This document shows positions 1-11,140 of a DNA stretch of 64,000 nt, in pieces (positions within the stretch are counted from its first letter, which is position 1; each line of letters opens with the position of its first letter). A model generated the notes under the pieces. It searched no databases and was not told where the DNA came from. It saw only the letters and a program-made list of their open reading frames with translations. The stretch is from contig NC_084827.1 of assembly GCF_033115175.1 (NCBI RefSeq), positions 63,177,201 to 63,241,200 on the forward strand, read 5' to 3'. The translations under genes were made by a program, and so were the position numbers. This DNA comes from Lepus europaeus. Taxonomy: Eukaryota; Chordata; Mammalia; Lagomorpha; Leporidae.

Positions 1-52
1 ATTGTTGTATGGACATCACAGAATGTATTACACAAACTAAGACTGCTACAGT

Positions 53-386
53 GGGGCCGGCATTGTGGCACAGCAGGTTAAGGCAGCAGCTTAACCTACT
101 ATGCCGACATCCCATATGGGCGCCGGTTCCTGTCCTGGCTGCTCCACTTCTGATCCACCTCCCTGTTAATGCTCCTGGGAAAACAGAGGACAATGGCCCA
201 AATTCTTGGACCCCTGCTACCCATGTGGGAGACCCAAATGAAGCTCCTAGCTCCTGATTTCAGCCTGGCTCAACCCTGGCCATTGGGACCATTTGGAGAG
301 TAAACTAGTGGATGGAAGATCTGTCTCTCTCTCTCTCTCCCTCTCTCTGTGTAACTCTTTCAAATAAATAAATCTAAAAAAAAAAT
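53..386 (+). mobile_element. C-repeat SINE, form A
   Basis: Near full length, from GGGGCCGGCATTGTGGCACAG to an AATAAATAAATC plus A9-like tail. A CT-rich run precedes the tail. Confidence 0.93.
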
Positions 387-389
387 AGC

Positions 390-1020
390 TACAGTGTCAC
401 TGTGAGACACAATCTTGTAGAACCATGGCCATATATGCAGCCTGTGGACTAACATGTTATAACGCAACACATATATAAGTGTATATGTACATACTACATA
501 CGTGTATATATGTATGTATTTTTGAGCAACATATATAAGCCTAAATAGTTATTTACAAATATAAGCCTTACATAATGTACATGCGTATGTATATTATATT
601 CCAGAGCATGTGTGGATATATATATACTATGTATTTTAACATATATACACATTTGGACAATATATGTGAAAAAACCCTAAATAGTTATTAACAGTTATGA
701 GCCTGCCATGGATTGGTAAGGGAACCTCCCTTCTCCCTGTCAGAGATAAGAGCACATAAGCTTTATGGAGGCTCAGTACTGTCCAGTGGGGGGCAGCCAA
801 GACTCATAGTAGCAACCTTCGCCCCCAGGAGAGGGAAGCTTAACTTCAGCAATTGTGGCCACTGTGTGACCCTAGGAAACATGTATCTCTTTTCCATACC
901 CGAGCATAAACGGGAACACTCTACCGGTCCCTGCAGTGTAGCTAAAACAGGACACCTGACTCAAATGTACTGAAGCATTTAGATGTCCAGGGGAAGGGGG
1001 CTCGGTGACGGCATGGAGCC
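390..1020. other. A/T-rich then unique sequence, no gene seen
   Basis: About 430-680 is rich in ATATGTATAT-type steps. About 690-1020 looks unique. No credible exon. Confidence 0.5.
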
Positions 1021-1021
1021 T

Positions 1022-1380
1022 GGGGCTGGCGCTGTGGCACAGTAGTTAAAGCCTTGGCCTGTGGTGCCGGCATCCCATATGGGCTCTGGCTCCAGTCTTG
1101 GCTGCTTCACTTCCCATCCAAGTCCCTGCTACTGCACCTGGGAAAGCAAAGAAGGATGGCCCAAGTGGTTGGGCCCCTGCACGGGAGCCCTGGATGAAGG
1201 GCCTGGCTGCTGGCTGCTGGCTCCTGGCTCCTGGCTTTGGCCTGGCTCAGCCTTGGCCATTGTGGCCATTTGGGGAGTGAACCAGCAGATGGAAGATGTC
1301 TCTGTCTGTCTCTCTCTCTCTCTCTCCCCCTACAATTCTGCCTTTCAAAGAAATAAATAAATCTTTAAAAGAAAAAGAAA
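1022..1380 (+). mobile_element. C-repeat SINE, form A
   Basis: Full length, with a duplicated CTGGCTCCTGG segment at about 1205-1235 and a (CT)n run before the tail. Confidence 0.93.
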
Positions 1381-1879
1381 GCATGGAGCTTAACTCCCCA
1401 GCTGACAGTGTGTAGCATGGCCTTTGCATGCTGCATGCACTGCACTCCGGACGCACCACCTGCACCTTCCTCTTCTCACAGAGTGAGAACCCTCCCTTTC
1501 TTGCCCAGCTGGCCTCCTGCCTAGGTCCAGACCCAGTCACTGCCCCACTGCTGCTCACTGAGCACACGGCTGCCGCAGACGCTGCGGGGACACGGTGGTG
1601 GGCACGATGCCACTGCACTCAGACAAGGGGTAACCCTACCCACCGACAGATGACAACACACACTGGGAAGGAATAAATGAAGCCTTTCTGGGGAGGAGCC
1701 TTCACTGAGATCAAGGAGCCAGGAAAACCAAAGTGCAGAGTATTGCAGGTGGAAAAGAACAGTTAAGAGTAAAGGCCCCGGGGTAGGAAGGAGAACCAGC
1801 CTGGGTGGCCGCTGTGCGCAGGAAGGAAAGGAAGGGGCGCACATTCTTCCCAAGGGTCGGAAAGGATGGCAGGAAGGGT

Positions 1880-2164
1880 GAAGCTGCACTTTTACGATGT
1901 TTGGGACACCTGCATCCCAGAGCAGAGAGCCTGGGTTCAAGTCCCGGCTCTGCTTCCTATTGCAGCTTCCTGCTACTGTGCACCCTGGGAGGCAGCAGGT
2001 GAGGGCCCAAGTGCTTGGGTCCCTGCCACCCACGTGGGAAACTGGGATGGAGGTCCTGGTCTAGCTCCAGTTGTTGCTAGCATTTAGCAAGAGAACCAGC
2101 TGGTGGAAGTGCACGCTCACTCTCTCTCTTCCTTTCAAATAAAGTGAAAAATCTTTTGAAATAA
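1880..2164 (+). mobile_element. Diverged C-repeat SINE
   Basis: The head is poorly conserved. The B-box-like GGTTCAAGTCCC at about 1933 and the CTTTCAAATAAA tail identify it. Confidence 0.75.
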
Positions 2165-3310
2165 CAGAAGTAAGGGCAGGACGTATGCATGCCGGGTATG
2201 GAGTGGCAAAGACACACAGATCCCTCAGAGCAAGAATGATAAACTTAGAATCCGAGGGTGAGGCCTTGACACATGCACTTGGCTGAGTCACGTCCAATGC
2301 ACATCCACCGAACCCCAACAACACGGTAGCACCTTACGCACGCACGCACCACGGCCGGTATTTTATGAGCACTTCGGATGCAGGTGCCCTCGGGCCCTGA
2401 GCTGTTACGCACAGTGGGCAATCCCCATGAAAAAGCAGAGCTAAGGGAGGCACCCGGCTTAGGCAGCGAGATGGGCTACAGGAACTGGGCTCCAAAAAGG
2501 GAAAGCAGGGGGATCCCCACTCTTCCGGTGCCCACCCTGTGCTAGCCACCGTGTGGGAGCTAGGCATGCCCCTCTTATTTCGCCCGCAGCACCCTTCCTC
2601 CTCGTGAGCAGGAGCTGGGCAGGGGACTGGGGCGGCGGACTTCCCAGCCCTTGCCGGCCGGCCTCCGAAGTGGGAGCAGGTGCCACTGCCTCTGGCCTCC
2701 TGGAGTTTGTGTCTCACACCGAGCTCCAGCGCGCGTCCGCATCGCACCCTCTGGGCACAGTCCGCCCAGGAACCCGCAGAAGACTCTGGAGAGCCTGGGC
2801 GGGGCAGCGCCGCGGCACCGCCCTTCCCTCCCACACACCCGAACCCCAGCAGAGAAAACCACGCAACCAACACCCCCTCACTGTGGGTTCTGGGCCGCAT
2901 GCCACGTGGTCCCCATGTTGCCCCTGCCAGTCACTGGACTCCTCCACGCGCTCCGCAACGCTGCTGGGCGCGTTCCGGGACCTTACTGGTCCCGGCCCCT
3001 CCGCCCCCGCACAGCACGAGACCCGCGCGCCGCGCAAGCACTCGGCGGATCCGGGACAAGGGCGTGCCCCAGCCGAGCGTGCTCCCCAGGCGGCCGCGTC
3101 GGCTGCCCCAAGAGTCTCTGCCCCAGAATGAGCCTGGCCACCCACCCGCGTCCCCGCCCCAGCCGCCCCGGAGGAAAAGCGAGCGCCCGCCGGCTCTACT
3201 CACCGCCTCCCGAGGATGGCTCCGTCCCGGTCCACGCGTCTGGACGCTGGCGGCGGCGCGGCCCCGCGGGTCCGAGGGCGGTCCGGGGCCCCCGCGCGCC
3301 GCGCCCGCGC

Positions 3311-3346
<36 letters not shown>
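3311..3346. repeat. (CCG)12 trinucleotide repeat in the 5' region
   Basis: Twelve uninterrupted CCG units (CGG on the other strand), preceded by GC-rich interrupted units. It lies 278 bp upstream of the ARHGEF4 ATG inside the CpG island, so it is either in the 5' leader or in the promoter. Reading frames across it encode poly-Ala, poly-Pro or poly-Arg and are not taken as genes. Confidence 0.97.
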
Positions 3347-3347
<1 letters not shown>

Positions 3348-3354
3348 TCTAGGC

Positions 3355-3382
3355 TTGCGTGCGCGCGTGCGTGCGCGCGTGC
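3355..3382. repeat. Alternating GC/GT purine-pyrimidine tract
   Basis: Near-perfect alternating purine/pyrimidine sequence (GCGTGCGCGCGTGCGTGCGC and onward) directly after the CCG repeat. Such tracts are prone to left-handed Z-DNA under negative supercoiling, which fits a promoter, but only the sequence pattern is observed here. Confidence 0.85.
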
Positions 3383-3623
3383 CGACCGGGCCCGCGACCC
3401 GCACTGGGGTCGCCGCCGCGGCTCAGCGCCCGGCGGGCTGGCCCGGAGCGGGCGGCGAACGGATGCGTCGCGCCTGGCCCGGTGGGCGCCTGGCTTCGGA
3501 GACGCGCGCATCCGCGCGCGCCCGTCCCGCGCCTGCAGAGAGGGTCCCCGCCGCCGCGCCACCGCCACGGCCGCACAGCCCGAGCGGGCGGCGGCCGGCC
3601 GGGAGCCTCCTTAGCGGAGCCCC

Positions 3624-4047
3624 ATGATGTCAGCCGGCCGGGAGCGGCGGCCGCGCAGCGGTGGGGATGGGGCCGCGGACGCCGCGCGGCCGCCTGCACG
3701 CCCCTCGCCCTCGGACGGCGGCGCCCACCCCAGCCCCGGCTCGCGCGCCCCGTCGCCCGGCAGCCCCGCCGCCGCCGCGCCGCCGCCGCCCCCGGCCCAG
3801 CCTCCCCCGAGCCTGTGGCTGGAGCTCGGGCCCGCCTGCATGAGGGCGCAGCAATGCCCCAGCGAGTCGAGCGGGCAGACGAGCGGCGGCGACCCCGGCA
3901 CTAGCAGCAGCAGCAGCGCCGGGCTGTCCCCGGGCTCCGACTCGGACAGCAGCGGCGTGGTGTGCGGGGGCCGCGGCGGCAGCGGGGGCATGCGCGGCGC
4001 CCTGTCCCGCTCCTGGAGCCTGGAGAGCCTGCGCTCGGCCACCGCCG
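3624..4047 (+). CDS. ARHGEF4: ARHGEF4 (Asef1) N-terminal coding exon
   Basis: Encodes 141 codons plus one base. The start is fixed by an in-frame TAG at 3612-3614, four codons upstream. Two tandem ATGs (3624 and 3627) follow; the first has a weak -3 base and the second an A at -3. The peptide is low complexity: basic residues (about 4-12), Pro/Ala-rich (about 20-65), a Ser/Gly/Asp stretch (about 85-120), then a compact Ser/Leu tail ending SRSWSLESLRSATA. No folded domain is visible. The exon ends at 4047 with GCCG|GTAAGG, phase 1. The ARHGEF4 exon at 55841 begins CC-ATG after its acceptor, so joining restores a GCC Ala codon and keeps the frame open. Assignment to ARHGEF4 rests on this phase match, strand and position. 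I do not recognise this N-terminus itself, so it may be an alternative first exon. Confidence 0.7.
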
Positions 4048-5697
4048 GTAAGGGCGCCGCCGCCCTCCGCGCCGCCTGTGCCCGGTGCGCGCGGTCTGTC
4101 CCCTTGCGCTCCTTCGCCTCCCCTGCCTTCAGCACCGTCTTTCCTCTTCCTCACTCGCTTTTCTATTTCTCATTTCCACCGCCCGGCCCCTTCCTCCCCA
4201 TTGCTTCACCTTTATGTTTTTTCCTGGCTTTCTTCTGATCCCCACCACGCGCCCCAGTCCCATCCACCCCCTGCCACCTGCCCATTCTTTGGTCCATTTC
4301 TAACCGGTGGCCACCTGTTACGGCCTGGGGGCCACGCGCATCCTCAGCCGGGACACTGAATGTGTAAGGTGAGACTAGAATTTGGTCCTTGGGTGCGCTC
4401 TCTCCCGGCCCTTAACTGCTTGTTGGTGACCTATGGCACTTGTCTGGCAAAGCGGGGGAGAAGGGGAAGCAGAGCCCGCTGGTTGAGGGTGGTCAGGTGC
4501 GCCACCTGTCTGTGAGGGTGCCAGGTCCCGTCCCAGAGTCTGAGGCTTCCAGCCCAGAGGAGGCTTCTCCCAGGGCCTCTGGAGTCAGAGTGCTGTTCCC
4601 CAGGACGGGCTGGCTCTGGTGTCTCCTGGGACCCTGTGCTCCTGTAGTGCGCCCCTGCCTACCTGGAGTGCCAGATTCTGGCTACTGAGAGGAGGACTTT
4701 GGCCCTACGTGTGAGTGGAGTGAGGAAGTCCGGGGCGGTTTTATGATTGGTGGTCAGCTACCCTCAGTTCCTTGCTGCCCCGGGCTCACTCTTTATCTTT
4801 CACTTCACACCACACAAGCATATCGAGCCTCCTCTGGAGCCTGGAAACCAGGGAGGGAGCACATCCCTGGTGCTTCTTGGTGAGGCTCCGGGGAGTGCCT
4901 CCGAAGGCTTCAGCACCTCCACCCCTCGCCCTGCAGGTGTGGGGCCACAGCATCCAAGGCAGAGAGGAGCTGAGGGCCATGCAGCCTGCAGGGTGCGCCC
5001 CTCCCCTGGCGCGAGCCTGGGCCCTGCTGGGGAGGAGCAGAGATCAAAGAGCCTCTGGCAGGGTTCTGAGAGCATCCAAAGGGACAGATCGGGGTTTGGC
5101 CTTTCCTGCTGCAGTCAGTGAGTTAGGAAGAGGAAAGTGTCTGTGCGGAGCACTCCCTGACTCCCAAAACAAGTGCATGGAACTCGAGGAAGCAGAATAC
5201 CCCAGCCATCGGTGTCTCTGCCAATTGAAAGTTTTTCATGGTTCTGCGTCTCTGAGTCCTCATCCCAATTCCCTCCTCCCCGGTGCTCAAAGAGAACCCC
5301 TTTTGGAGAAAATCCAGCTAGGTAATACCCTAGGTGGGACTTGAAGCAAAGTGACAAAGGACCCCTTCCCCCTCTCTCTGCCCTAGCAGCTTTCCTTCCA
5401 CCTCTGCAGAAGCTGCTCCCGCCTCAGCAACTACAGACCCGGCCCAGGAGGCTCAGGAGGGAACCCCAGTCCTGGAGAGTCCCCCTTCTTTCTTCCTTCT
5501 ATCCCAGGGTACATGCACCGGTGAGACAGGTGGAGGTGGCAGAGAGCTGGGTGTTTTAGACAACCCTGCTATCCAGGAACTCCCCCGAATTAGCTCGAGG
5601 GCACTGAGGCAGCCCCAGGTGAGTTTCAGAGAAAACAGCCACGTTTGTGTAAAGGCCTGGTGGGGGTGAGGCGAGAGCACAGGTGAAAGCTGAGCCT

Positions 5698-5712
5698 CCC
5701 CCCCCCCCCCCA
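5698..5712. repeat. (C)15 mononucleotide run
   Basis: Fifteen consecutive C. Confidence 0.97.
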
Positions 5713-6314
5713 GGCTGCCTCTTGACGACCCTGGGGCTGCCCCTGCAGTGGCTTTGAAAAGCAACATGATGTAGCAGTGATGCAAGACCGGGAAGTGACT
5801 ACCATGCCCCGCACAGGACACTGGACCCCGGAGCAAGGCTCCATGTGCCTAGGCTGTACTCTGTGGCTTGGGAGCGCTAACTACAACCATCCACTGGGCA
5901 CTGGGGAAGGCATTTTACATCACGTGCTCCTCGCTGTCCCCACTCCTGCCCCTCCAGCCACTACTTCCTACCATGACTGGGCATGCGTCAGCAGTAATCG
6001 GTCCCCAGTGTGTAAGATACTGCTGTGTGTGTGCTGTAGAGCCATGTGAACCTGTGAAGCTGTGCATCCTTCCCCACTGGATTCCTGCCCAGAATTAAGC
6101 CTGGTGTCTTCCAGCATCCAGAGTAGGCAGTGCGTTAACTCTGCTACAGTGGTGCTAGCTGTTAGCCACCCTGGGGAGGAATTTTGAAAACAGGCACTGG
6201 ACAGAATTCTCTTTGAATCTGTGGTTTTGGAAAAGGCTGCCAGGGGGAGGACTTAGTAGAGAAAGGAAAGGAAAAAATTTTGATGCATTTTTCATAGTCC
6301 GAGAACAATGCTCT

Positions 6315-6425
6315 CTGCTACTATAGATAGGAAAGTAGACTCAGAGAGGTATAGTAACTCACCCAAGGCTGCCCAGCGAGCTCTGTGTAAACATAGCTTC
6401 AAGCCTGGATCACCGTGACTCTGAC
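6315..6425 (+). mobile_element. MIR remnant
   Basis: ACTCAGAGAGGTATAGTAACTCACCCAAGG and the following text follow the MIR core (ACTGAGGCWCAGAGAGGTTAAGTAACTTGCCCAAGG); the element is old and diverged. Confidence 0.7.
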
Positions 6426-7467
6426 AGGTTGGGATCTCTTGCTGGATTTGGAGTAGGGAGCTGTACCAGCCCAGTGAGGCAAGGTCATGTGCTGTTTTGG
6501 TTGGCATGAGACTGGCGCTCTGGCTCCACACTCACACTCTCACTATTGGTACCAACAGCCGTGGCTTTGTCCTGGATGGCAGCTTCCCTGTTTGCAAAAA
6601 CAAATTAAGATCAAAGGTCTGACATCTTTTCTAGTCAACGGTACAATTATCTGATGCTGGGTTAGGTATTGAGTTGGGATGGGTCATTCCTAAAGTTAGC
6701 ACTGTGGCCTCTCGTACCTCTGTGGAACTCTACTTTATGGCTCCATGACAAAGCCTGTGTGTTTTGTTGAGCTCGTTTCTTTTTGCAGAAAAGTTCATAA
6801 TTCCCAGGCAGGCATTTCTCGCAAAATTCACTGTCGTGGGGGGCCCATTGTTAAACATTTTCAGAGTTTCCAGCAAAAAGAGAGGCGGTACTCAGGAGTG
6901 GGGCCGCAGCTTGCCGAAAGGGTAGAACAGCAGACAGGGAATCCGGCAGAAGCTACAGATTCTGAATTGCAAATTACATGTCCAGCGCTGACATTTTCCA
7001 CTGACGTGTCATCCATTCTGCTGTGGAGGAGACTTTTCTGGAAGGCAGAATCTGGACATGAAATGTGGTTGACAGGGGAGAATGTCCATGTCCCTTCTTT
7101 CTGCCCCAGCGTCCACGTGTCCCCCCGAGCGCTGGCACCTCTGGAGCCCTGGGCTGTTATCACATTGCTATGACTTGGCTACGGCTTTTTAAATTCTCAC
7201 TCTCTGTGTGGGTGTCATCTGACAAGCTTAGTTCTCAGTGTGGGTTGCTGAGGTTGACAGCTTTCACCACAGGTCAGTGTCATCTGGTGTCTTCTAAGGA
7301 GACGATCCACGGCACCTCCACGTCTCTCAGCAATCCTCGGAAGCATAGGTCTGCTCAAGTGGGAATCCAACAGACATTTAACACCTGTTGTGTTCAAGGT
7401 GCAGTCCCAGGCAACAGACGTGGAAGATGAAGCTCGCACGATGCTTGCCCTTAAAGAAATCACAGCG

Positions 7468-7792
7468 CATGGCAATGAGTGTTTAGCCTTGTGGTGAGAC
7501 ATCCACAGCCGCGGTGGAGTGCCAGGATTCCATTCCTGGCTCTGGCTCCAGCTTTCTGCTAACGCAGCCCCCAGGAGGCTGTGGTGATAGCTAAAGTAAT
7601 TGGGTTCCTGCCACCCGTGTGGGAGACCTGGATTGAGTTCCTGGCTCCTGGCTCCTGGCTCCAGTCCCAGTCCAGCCCTGGCTGATGCAGACATCTGGGG
7701 AATGACTCAGCAGATGGGAGCTCTCTGGCTGTCTGTCTGTCTCTGTCACTCTCTATCTCTCTGCCTTGTGAATAAAATGAATTTTTTGAGAA
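7468..7792 (+). mobile_element. Diverged C-repeat SINE
   Basis: The TGTGGTGAGACATCC head is degraded. The central GGGAGACCTGGATTGAGTTCCTGGCTCCTGG and the GAATAAAATGAA tail remain. Confidence 0.8.
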
Positions 7793-8355
7793 GCAGCCGA
7801 GTCTCCCCATGATACATGACGGAGGTAAATTCAGTGGGGTGATGTGTGAAGGGTGCCAAAGCTTCCCTCGGCCAGGGATTTGCTGGAAGGACTCAGAACT
7901 CAAAACTGGTGGCTTATTACAGTGACAGGATCCAGATTCAAAGCAACAAAGGTAAAAGGTACATGGGGCAGGGTCCAGGAGCAGCTTAGGCACAAGCCCA
8001 AGTGTCCCCTCCCATGGAATCACATGGACTACACTTGACTTGCCCAACCACGCTACGTGACATCATAGGTGAATCTTGCCAACCAGAGTTTCCCCAAACC
8101 TGGTATCCATTGTTTTTAGTTGAGGGTCAGTTATGCAAGCAGGCAGTGCCCGTAAGACTGGCTCTCCTTACTCAGTCTCTGCCACCCCCTCCCCCCAGAG
8201 GTCATGCCCTTACAGAGTGGCTCAAGGTCCCCATCATAAACCACATTGTTAGCAGCAACCATCTGGCACGGCCAAGGCCCCAAGTGTGCAAAAGCACTCT
8301 GATCAAGCAGGAAATTCCAGAGTGATCTGCCGGGACTTAGTCCAGGACCAGTTCT
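7793..8355. other. Intron sequence, nothing recognised
   Basis: No repeat family or exon identified. Confidence 0.4.
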
Positions 8356-8405
8356 TTTTTCAACTTTTAATTTTATTATTTGAAAGAGTTACACAGAGAG
8401 AGGAG

Positions 8406-8436
<31 letters not shown>

Positions 8437-8694
8437 TCTTCCATCTGCTGGTTCACAACCCAGTTGTGAGCCTCAATGGCTCGAGCTGCGCTAGGAGCCA
8501 GGAGCCAGGAGCTTCTTCTGGGTCTCCCACTCAGGTGCAGTGGCCCAAGCACTTGGGCCATCTTCTACTGCTTTCCCAGGCCATAGCAGAGAACGGGATC
8601 GGAAATGAAGCAGTCGGGACTCGAACCGGCCCCCATATGGGATGCCAGCACTGCAGGCGATGGCTTTACCCTCTTTGCCACAGTGCCAGCCCCC
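8356..8694 (-). mobile_element. C-repeat SINE, form A
   Basis: Reads tail first on the + strand, with a (GA)n run at 8410-8436 and the head complement GCCACAGTGCCAGCCCC at the right end. Confidence 0.93.
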
Positions 8695-9660
8695 AGTGCC
8701 AGTTCTTTCTTTATGGTGTGTAGGGTTTGAACATCTCCCCCAGACTTTACTGCATGGATGAGGAAGCTCAGAACAGGGGAAGGGGCAGGGAAACCTTCTC
8801 AAGAAGGTATTGCTTGAGGTTTAACACCTGCAAGTTGACTGTGGTAAGCAATAGGAAGAGATACGTGTGTACGAAGGCAAAGGAAATGTGCAGGAAGGAG
8901 GCGTGGGTTCACTGCGCACCAGTGCCAAGCACGGCAGGGTCTCTGTGCAGCCATTACAGACGGGGGAATGACGAGCATAGCAACAAGTGAGGCTGCAGAC
9001 AGGAAGACCAGGCTGTGGCTCCAAACTAAGAAATACGGGCTCACCGTGATACTCAGAGCCATGGAAAGTTTGAGGCCGAAAGCGCGTGTGGCCATATAGG
9101 CTCACTTGCTCCTCTTTCTTTGTATTTCTGTATTTTGGAAACTCTTGCAATGCACACCTCTTTGGGGAGAGTTCTGAGAGTTTTGATGTGAATGCAGTCA
9201 TTTACCCCCCCACCCCCACCCCACCCCGTCATCACACTGCGGGAGACATTTCCCCACTCCGGGAAATGAATGCTGTCCCTTTGTAGTCAACTCCTCCCCC
9301 ACCTCTGGTCCTTTGCTAGTTTGTTCTTCATCCCAATGGATTTTCCCATTCTGGAATGTCATAGAAATAGCATCATAGCATCTGGTATCTTTTGGGTCTG
9401 ACTTCTTTTATCTATGCATTTAAGGTTCATCCATGTTGTTGCGTTTGTCAATGGGTTTTTTCCTGTTGTGGTTGCTTTGTTGATCCATTCACTAGTTGTA
9501 GAATATGTGGATCGGTACCAGTTTTCTTGCTGTTGCAGATTAAACTGCTGTGAACACTGGTGTATGGGTCTTTGTATGAATATAAGCTTTCATTTCCTTT
9601 GAGTGCATTGCCTGGTCTTATGGTAAGGGCAGGTTTATAAGAAATTGCCAAGCTCGTTTT

Positions 9661-9992
9661 CCTTTCTTTCTTTCTTTCTTTCTTTTTTTTTTTGACAGGC
9701 AGATGGACAGTGAGAGAGAGACAGAGAGAAAGGTCTTCCTTTTGCCATTGGTTCACCCTCCAATGGCCACCGCGCTGATCCAAAACCAGCAGCCAGGTGC
9801 TTATCCTGGTCTCCCATGGGGTGCAGGGCCCAAGCACTTGGGCCATCCTCCACTGCACTCCCTGGCCACAGCAGAGAGCTGGCCTAGAAGAGGGGCAACC
9901 GGGACAGAATCCAGCGCCCCGACCGGGACTAGAACCTGGTGTGCCAGCGCTGCAAGGCGGAGGATTAGCCTAGTGAGCTGCGGCACCAGCCT
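9661..9992 (-). mobile_element. C-repeat SINE, form B
   Basis: Preceded by a (TTTC)n run that represents its degraded poly-A. The body runs from GACAGGCAGATGGACAGTGA to GGCACCAGCC. Confidence 0.93.
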
Positions 9993-10001
9993 TTCATTTC
10001 T

Positions 10002-10327
10002 TTTTTTAAAAAAATATTTATTTATTTGAAAGGCAGAATTACAGAGAGGCAGAGTGAGAGAAAGAAAGGTTTTCCATCTGCTGGTTCACAACGCAGTTGG
10101 CCACAACAGCCTGAGCTGGGCCAATCTGAATCCAGGAGCCAGGAGCTTTTTCCAGGTCTCCCATATGGGTGCAAGGGCCCAAGGACTTGGGCCATCTTCT
10201 ACTGCTTTCCCAGGCTATAGCAGAGAGCTGGATAGGAAGTGGAGCAACTGGGACTGGAACTGGCACCCAGATAGGATGCTGGCATTGCAGATGGCAGCTT
10301 TACTTGCTACGTCATAGCACCGGCCCC
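10002..10327 (-). mobile_element. C-repeat SINE, form A
   Basis: Immediately follows the form B copy; the right end is AGCACCGGCCCC. Confidence 0.93.
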
Positions 10328-10339
10328 TCATTATTCCTT

Positions 10340-10640
10340 TTTAAGATTTATTTATTTGGTTAAGAGGCAGATTTACATAAAGAGAGAGGAGGGACAGAGA
10401 GAGTCTTCCATCTGCTGGTTCACTCCCCAAACGGCCACAACGGCTGGAGCTGTGCCGATCTGAATCCAAGAGCCGTGAGCTTCTTCCAGGTCTCCCAGGG
10501 CCCAATTCTTCTACTTCTTTCCCAGGCACATTAGCAGGGAGCCAGATTGGAAGTGGAGCATCTGGGACACCTAATGATGCCCATATGGGATGCTGGCACT
10601 GCAGGCAGAGGTTTAACCCACTACACCCAGTGCCAGCCCC
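10340..10640 (-). mobile_element. C-repeat SINE, form A, slightly shortened
   Basis: Third of three head-to-tail SINEs. It has a small internal deletion at about 10495-10505, and the right end is CAGTGCCAGCCCC. Confidence 0.9.
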
Positions 10641-11140
10641 TTTCATTAGTCTTAAAGGACATAGTTTTGGTATTGTATCTATGATATCTTTAGCCTGAAG
10701 TCACTGAGAGTTTCTCCTATGTTTTCTCCTAGAACTTCTGAAATTTTAATTTCTGTATTTAGATGTATGATCTATTTTGAACTTATAGAGATTGGGATAA
10801 GGGTCAAGGTTCCTTTTCCTGAATATACATATCTAGCTTTCCTATCCTTTCTTCATGGATTGCCTTTGTATGTTTGCCAAAAACTAACGATCTGTATGTG
10901 CACAAGTCAACTTCTGTTCTCTGCTCTGTTCCATGTTTCTTTAGGTAGGTGTGTCTTCCAATTTTGTTGTCCCTTTTCAATATTGTTTTAGTTATATTCT
11001 CTTTTGTGGTCTTTCCACATACATTTTGCAATCAGCTTTTCAGTATCCACGAAATATCCTCCTGCCGTTTTGACATAGATTGTGATCAGTTTTTGGAGAA
11101 TTCGAATCTTGACAGCACGAAGTTCCCCATTTCGTAAACA

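Larger units (their letters stand above)
2590..4100. promoter_or_regulatory. ARHGEF4: CpG-island promoter region of the ARHGEF4 exon 1 transcript
   Basis: Very GC- and CpG-rich stretch that stands out sharply from the A/T-rich flanks, with GC-box-like runs and no clear TATA box. It surrounds the first coding exon and contains a (CCG)12 tract and a GC/GT alternating tract. This is the architecture of a TATA-less, dispersed-start promoter. The transcription start cannot be placed from sequence alone. Several ATGs lie upstream of the coding start (for example 3129, 3216 and 3461), so a long 5' leader would carry upstream reading frames. Confidence 0.75.
4101..7460. other. Start of intron 1, mainly unique
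   Basis: Unique-looking sequence without C-repeats. The only recognised repeats are a 15-C run at 5698-5712 and a MIR at about 6315. Short open frames here show no domain or splice context. Confidence 0.5.
9280..11140 (-). mobile_element. Old L1 fragment (3' region of the element), broken by three SINEs
   Basis: 9280-9650 on the + strand is the complement of an old L1 (the GTTCATCCATGTTGTTGC and GTTGATCCATTCACTAG motifs). 10641-11140 continues it as the complement of ORF2 sequence. The SINEs at 9661-10640 separate the parts. Only short remnants of ORF2 frames persist. Confidence 0.75.

Noticed and set aside
2651..3904. Overlapping 130-315 codon frames in the CpG island
   Set aside because: G/C-rich sequence lacks stops in all frames. 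Only the frame at 3624 has a stop just upstream, a donor in matching phase and a known partner exon.
8286..8723. Open frames within SINE copies throughout the window
   Set aside because: The same frames recur in every C-repeat copy and reflect repeat sequence, not genes.
10780..11137. Possible L1 proteins in the antisense L1 stretches
   Set aside because: Only short, interrupted ORF2 remnants; no element in the window has an intact frame.
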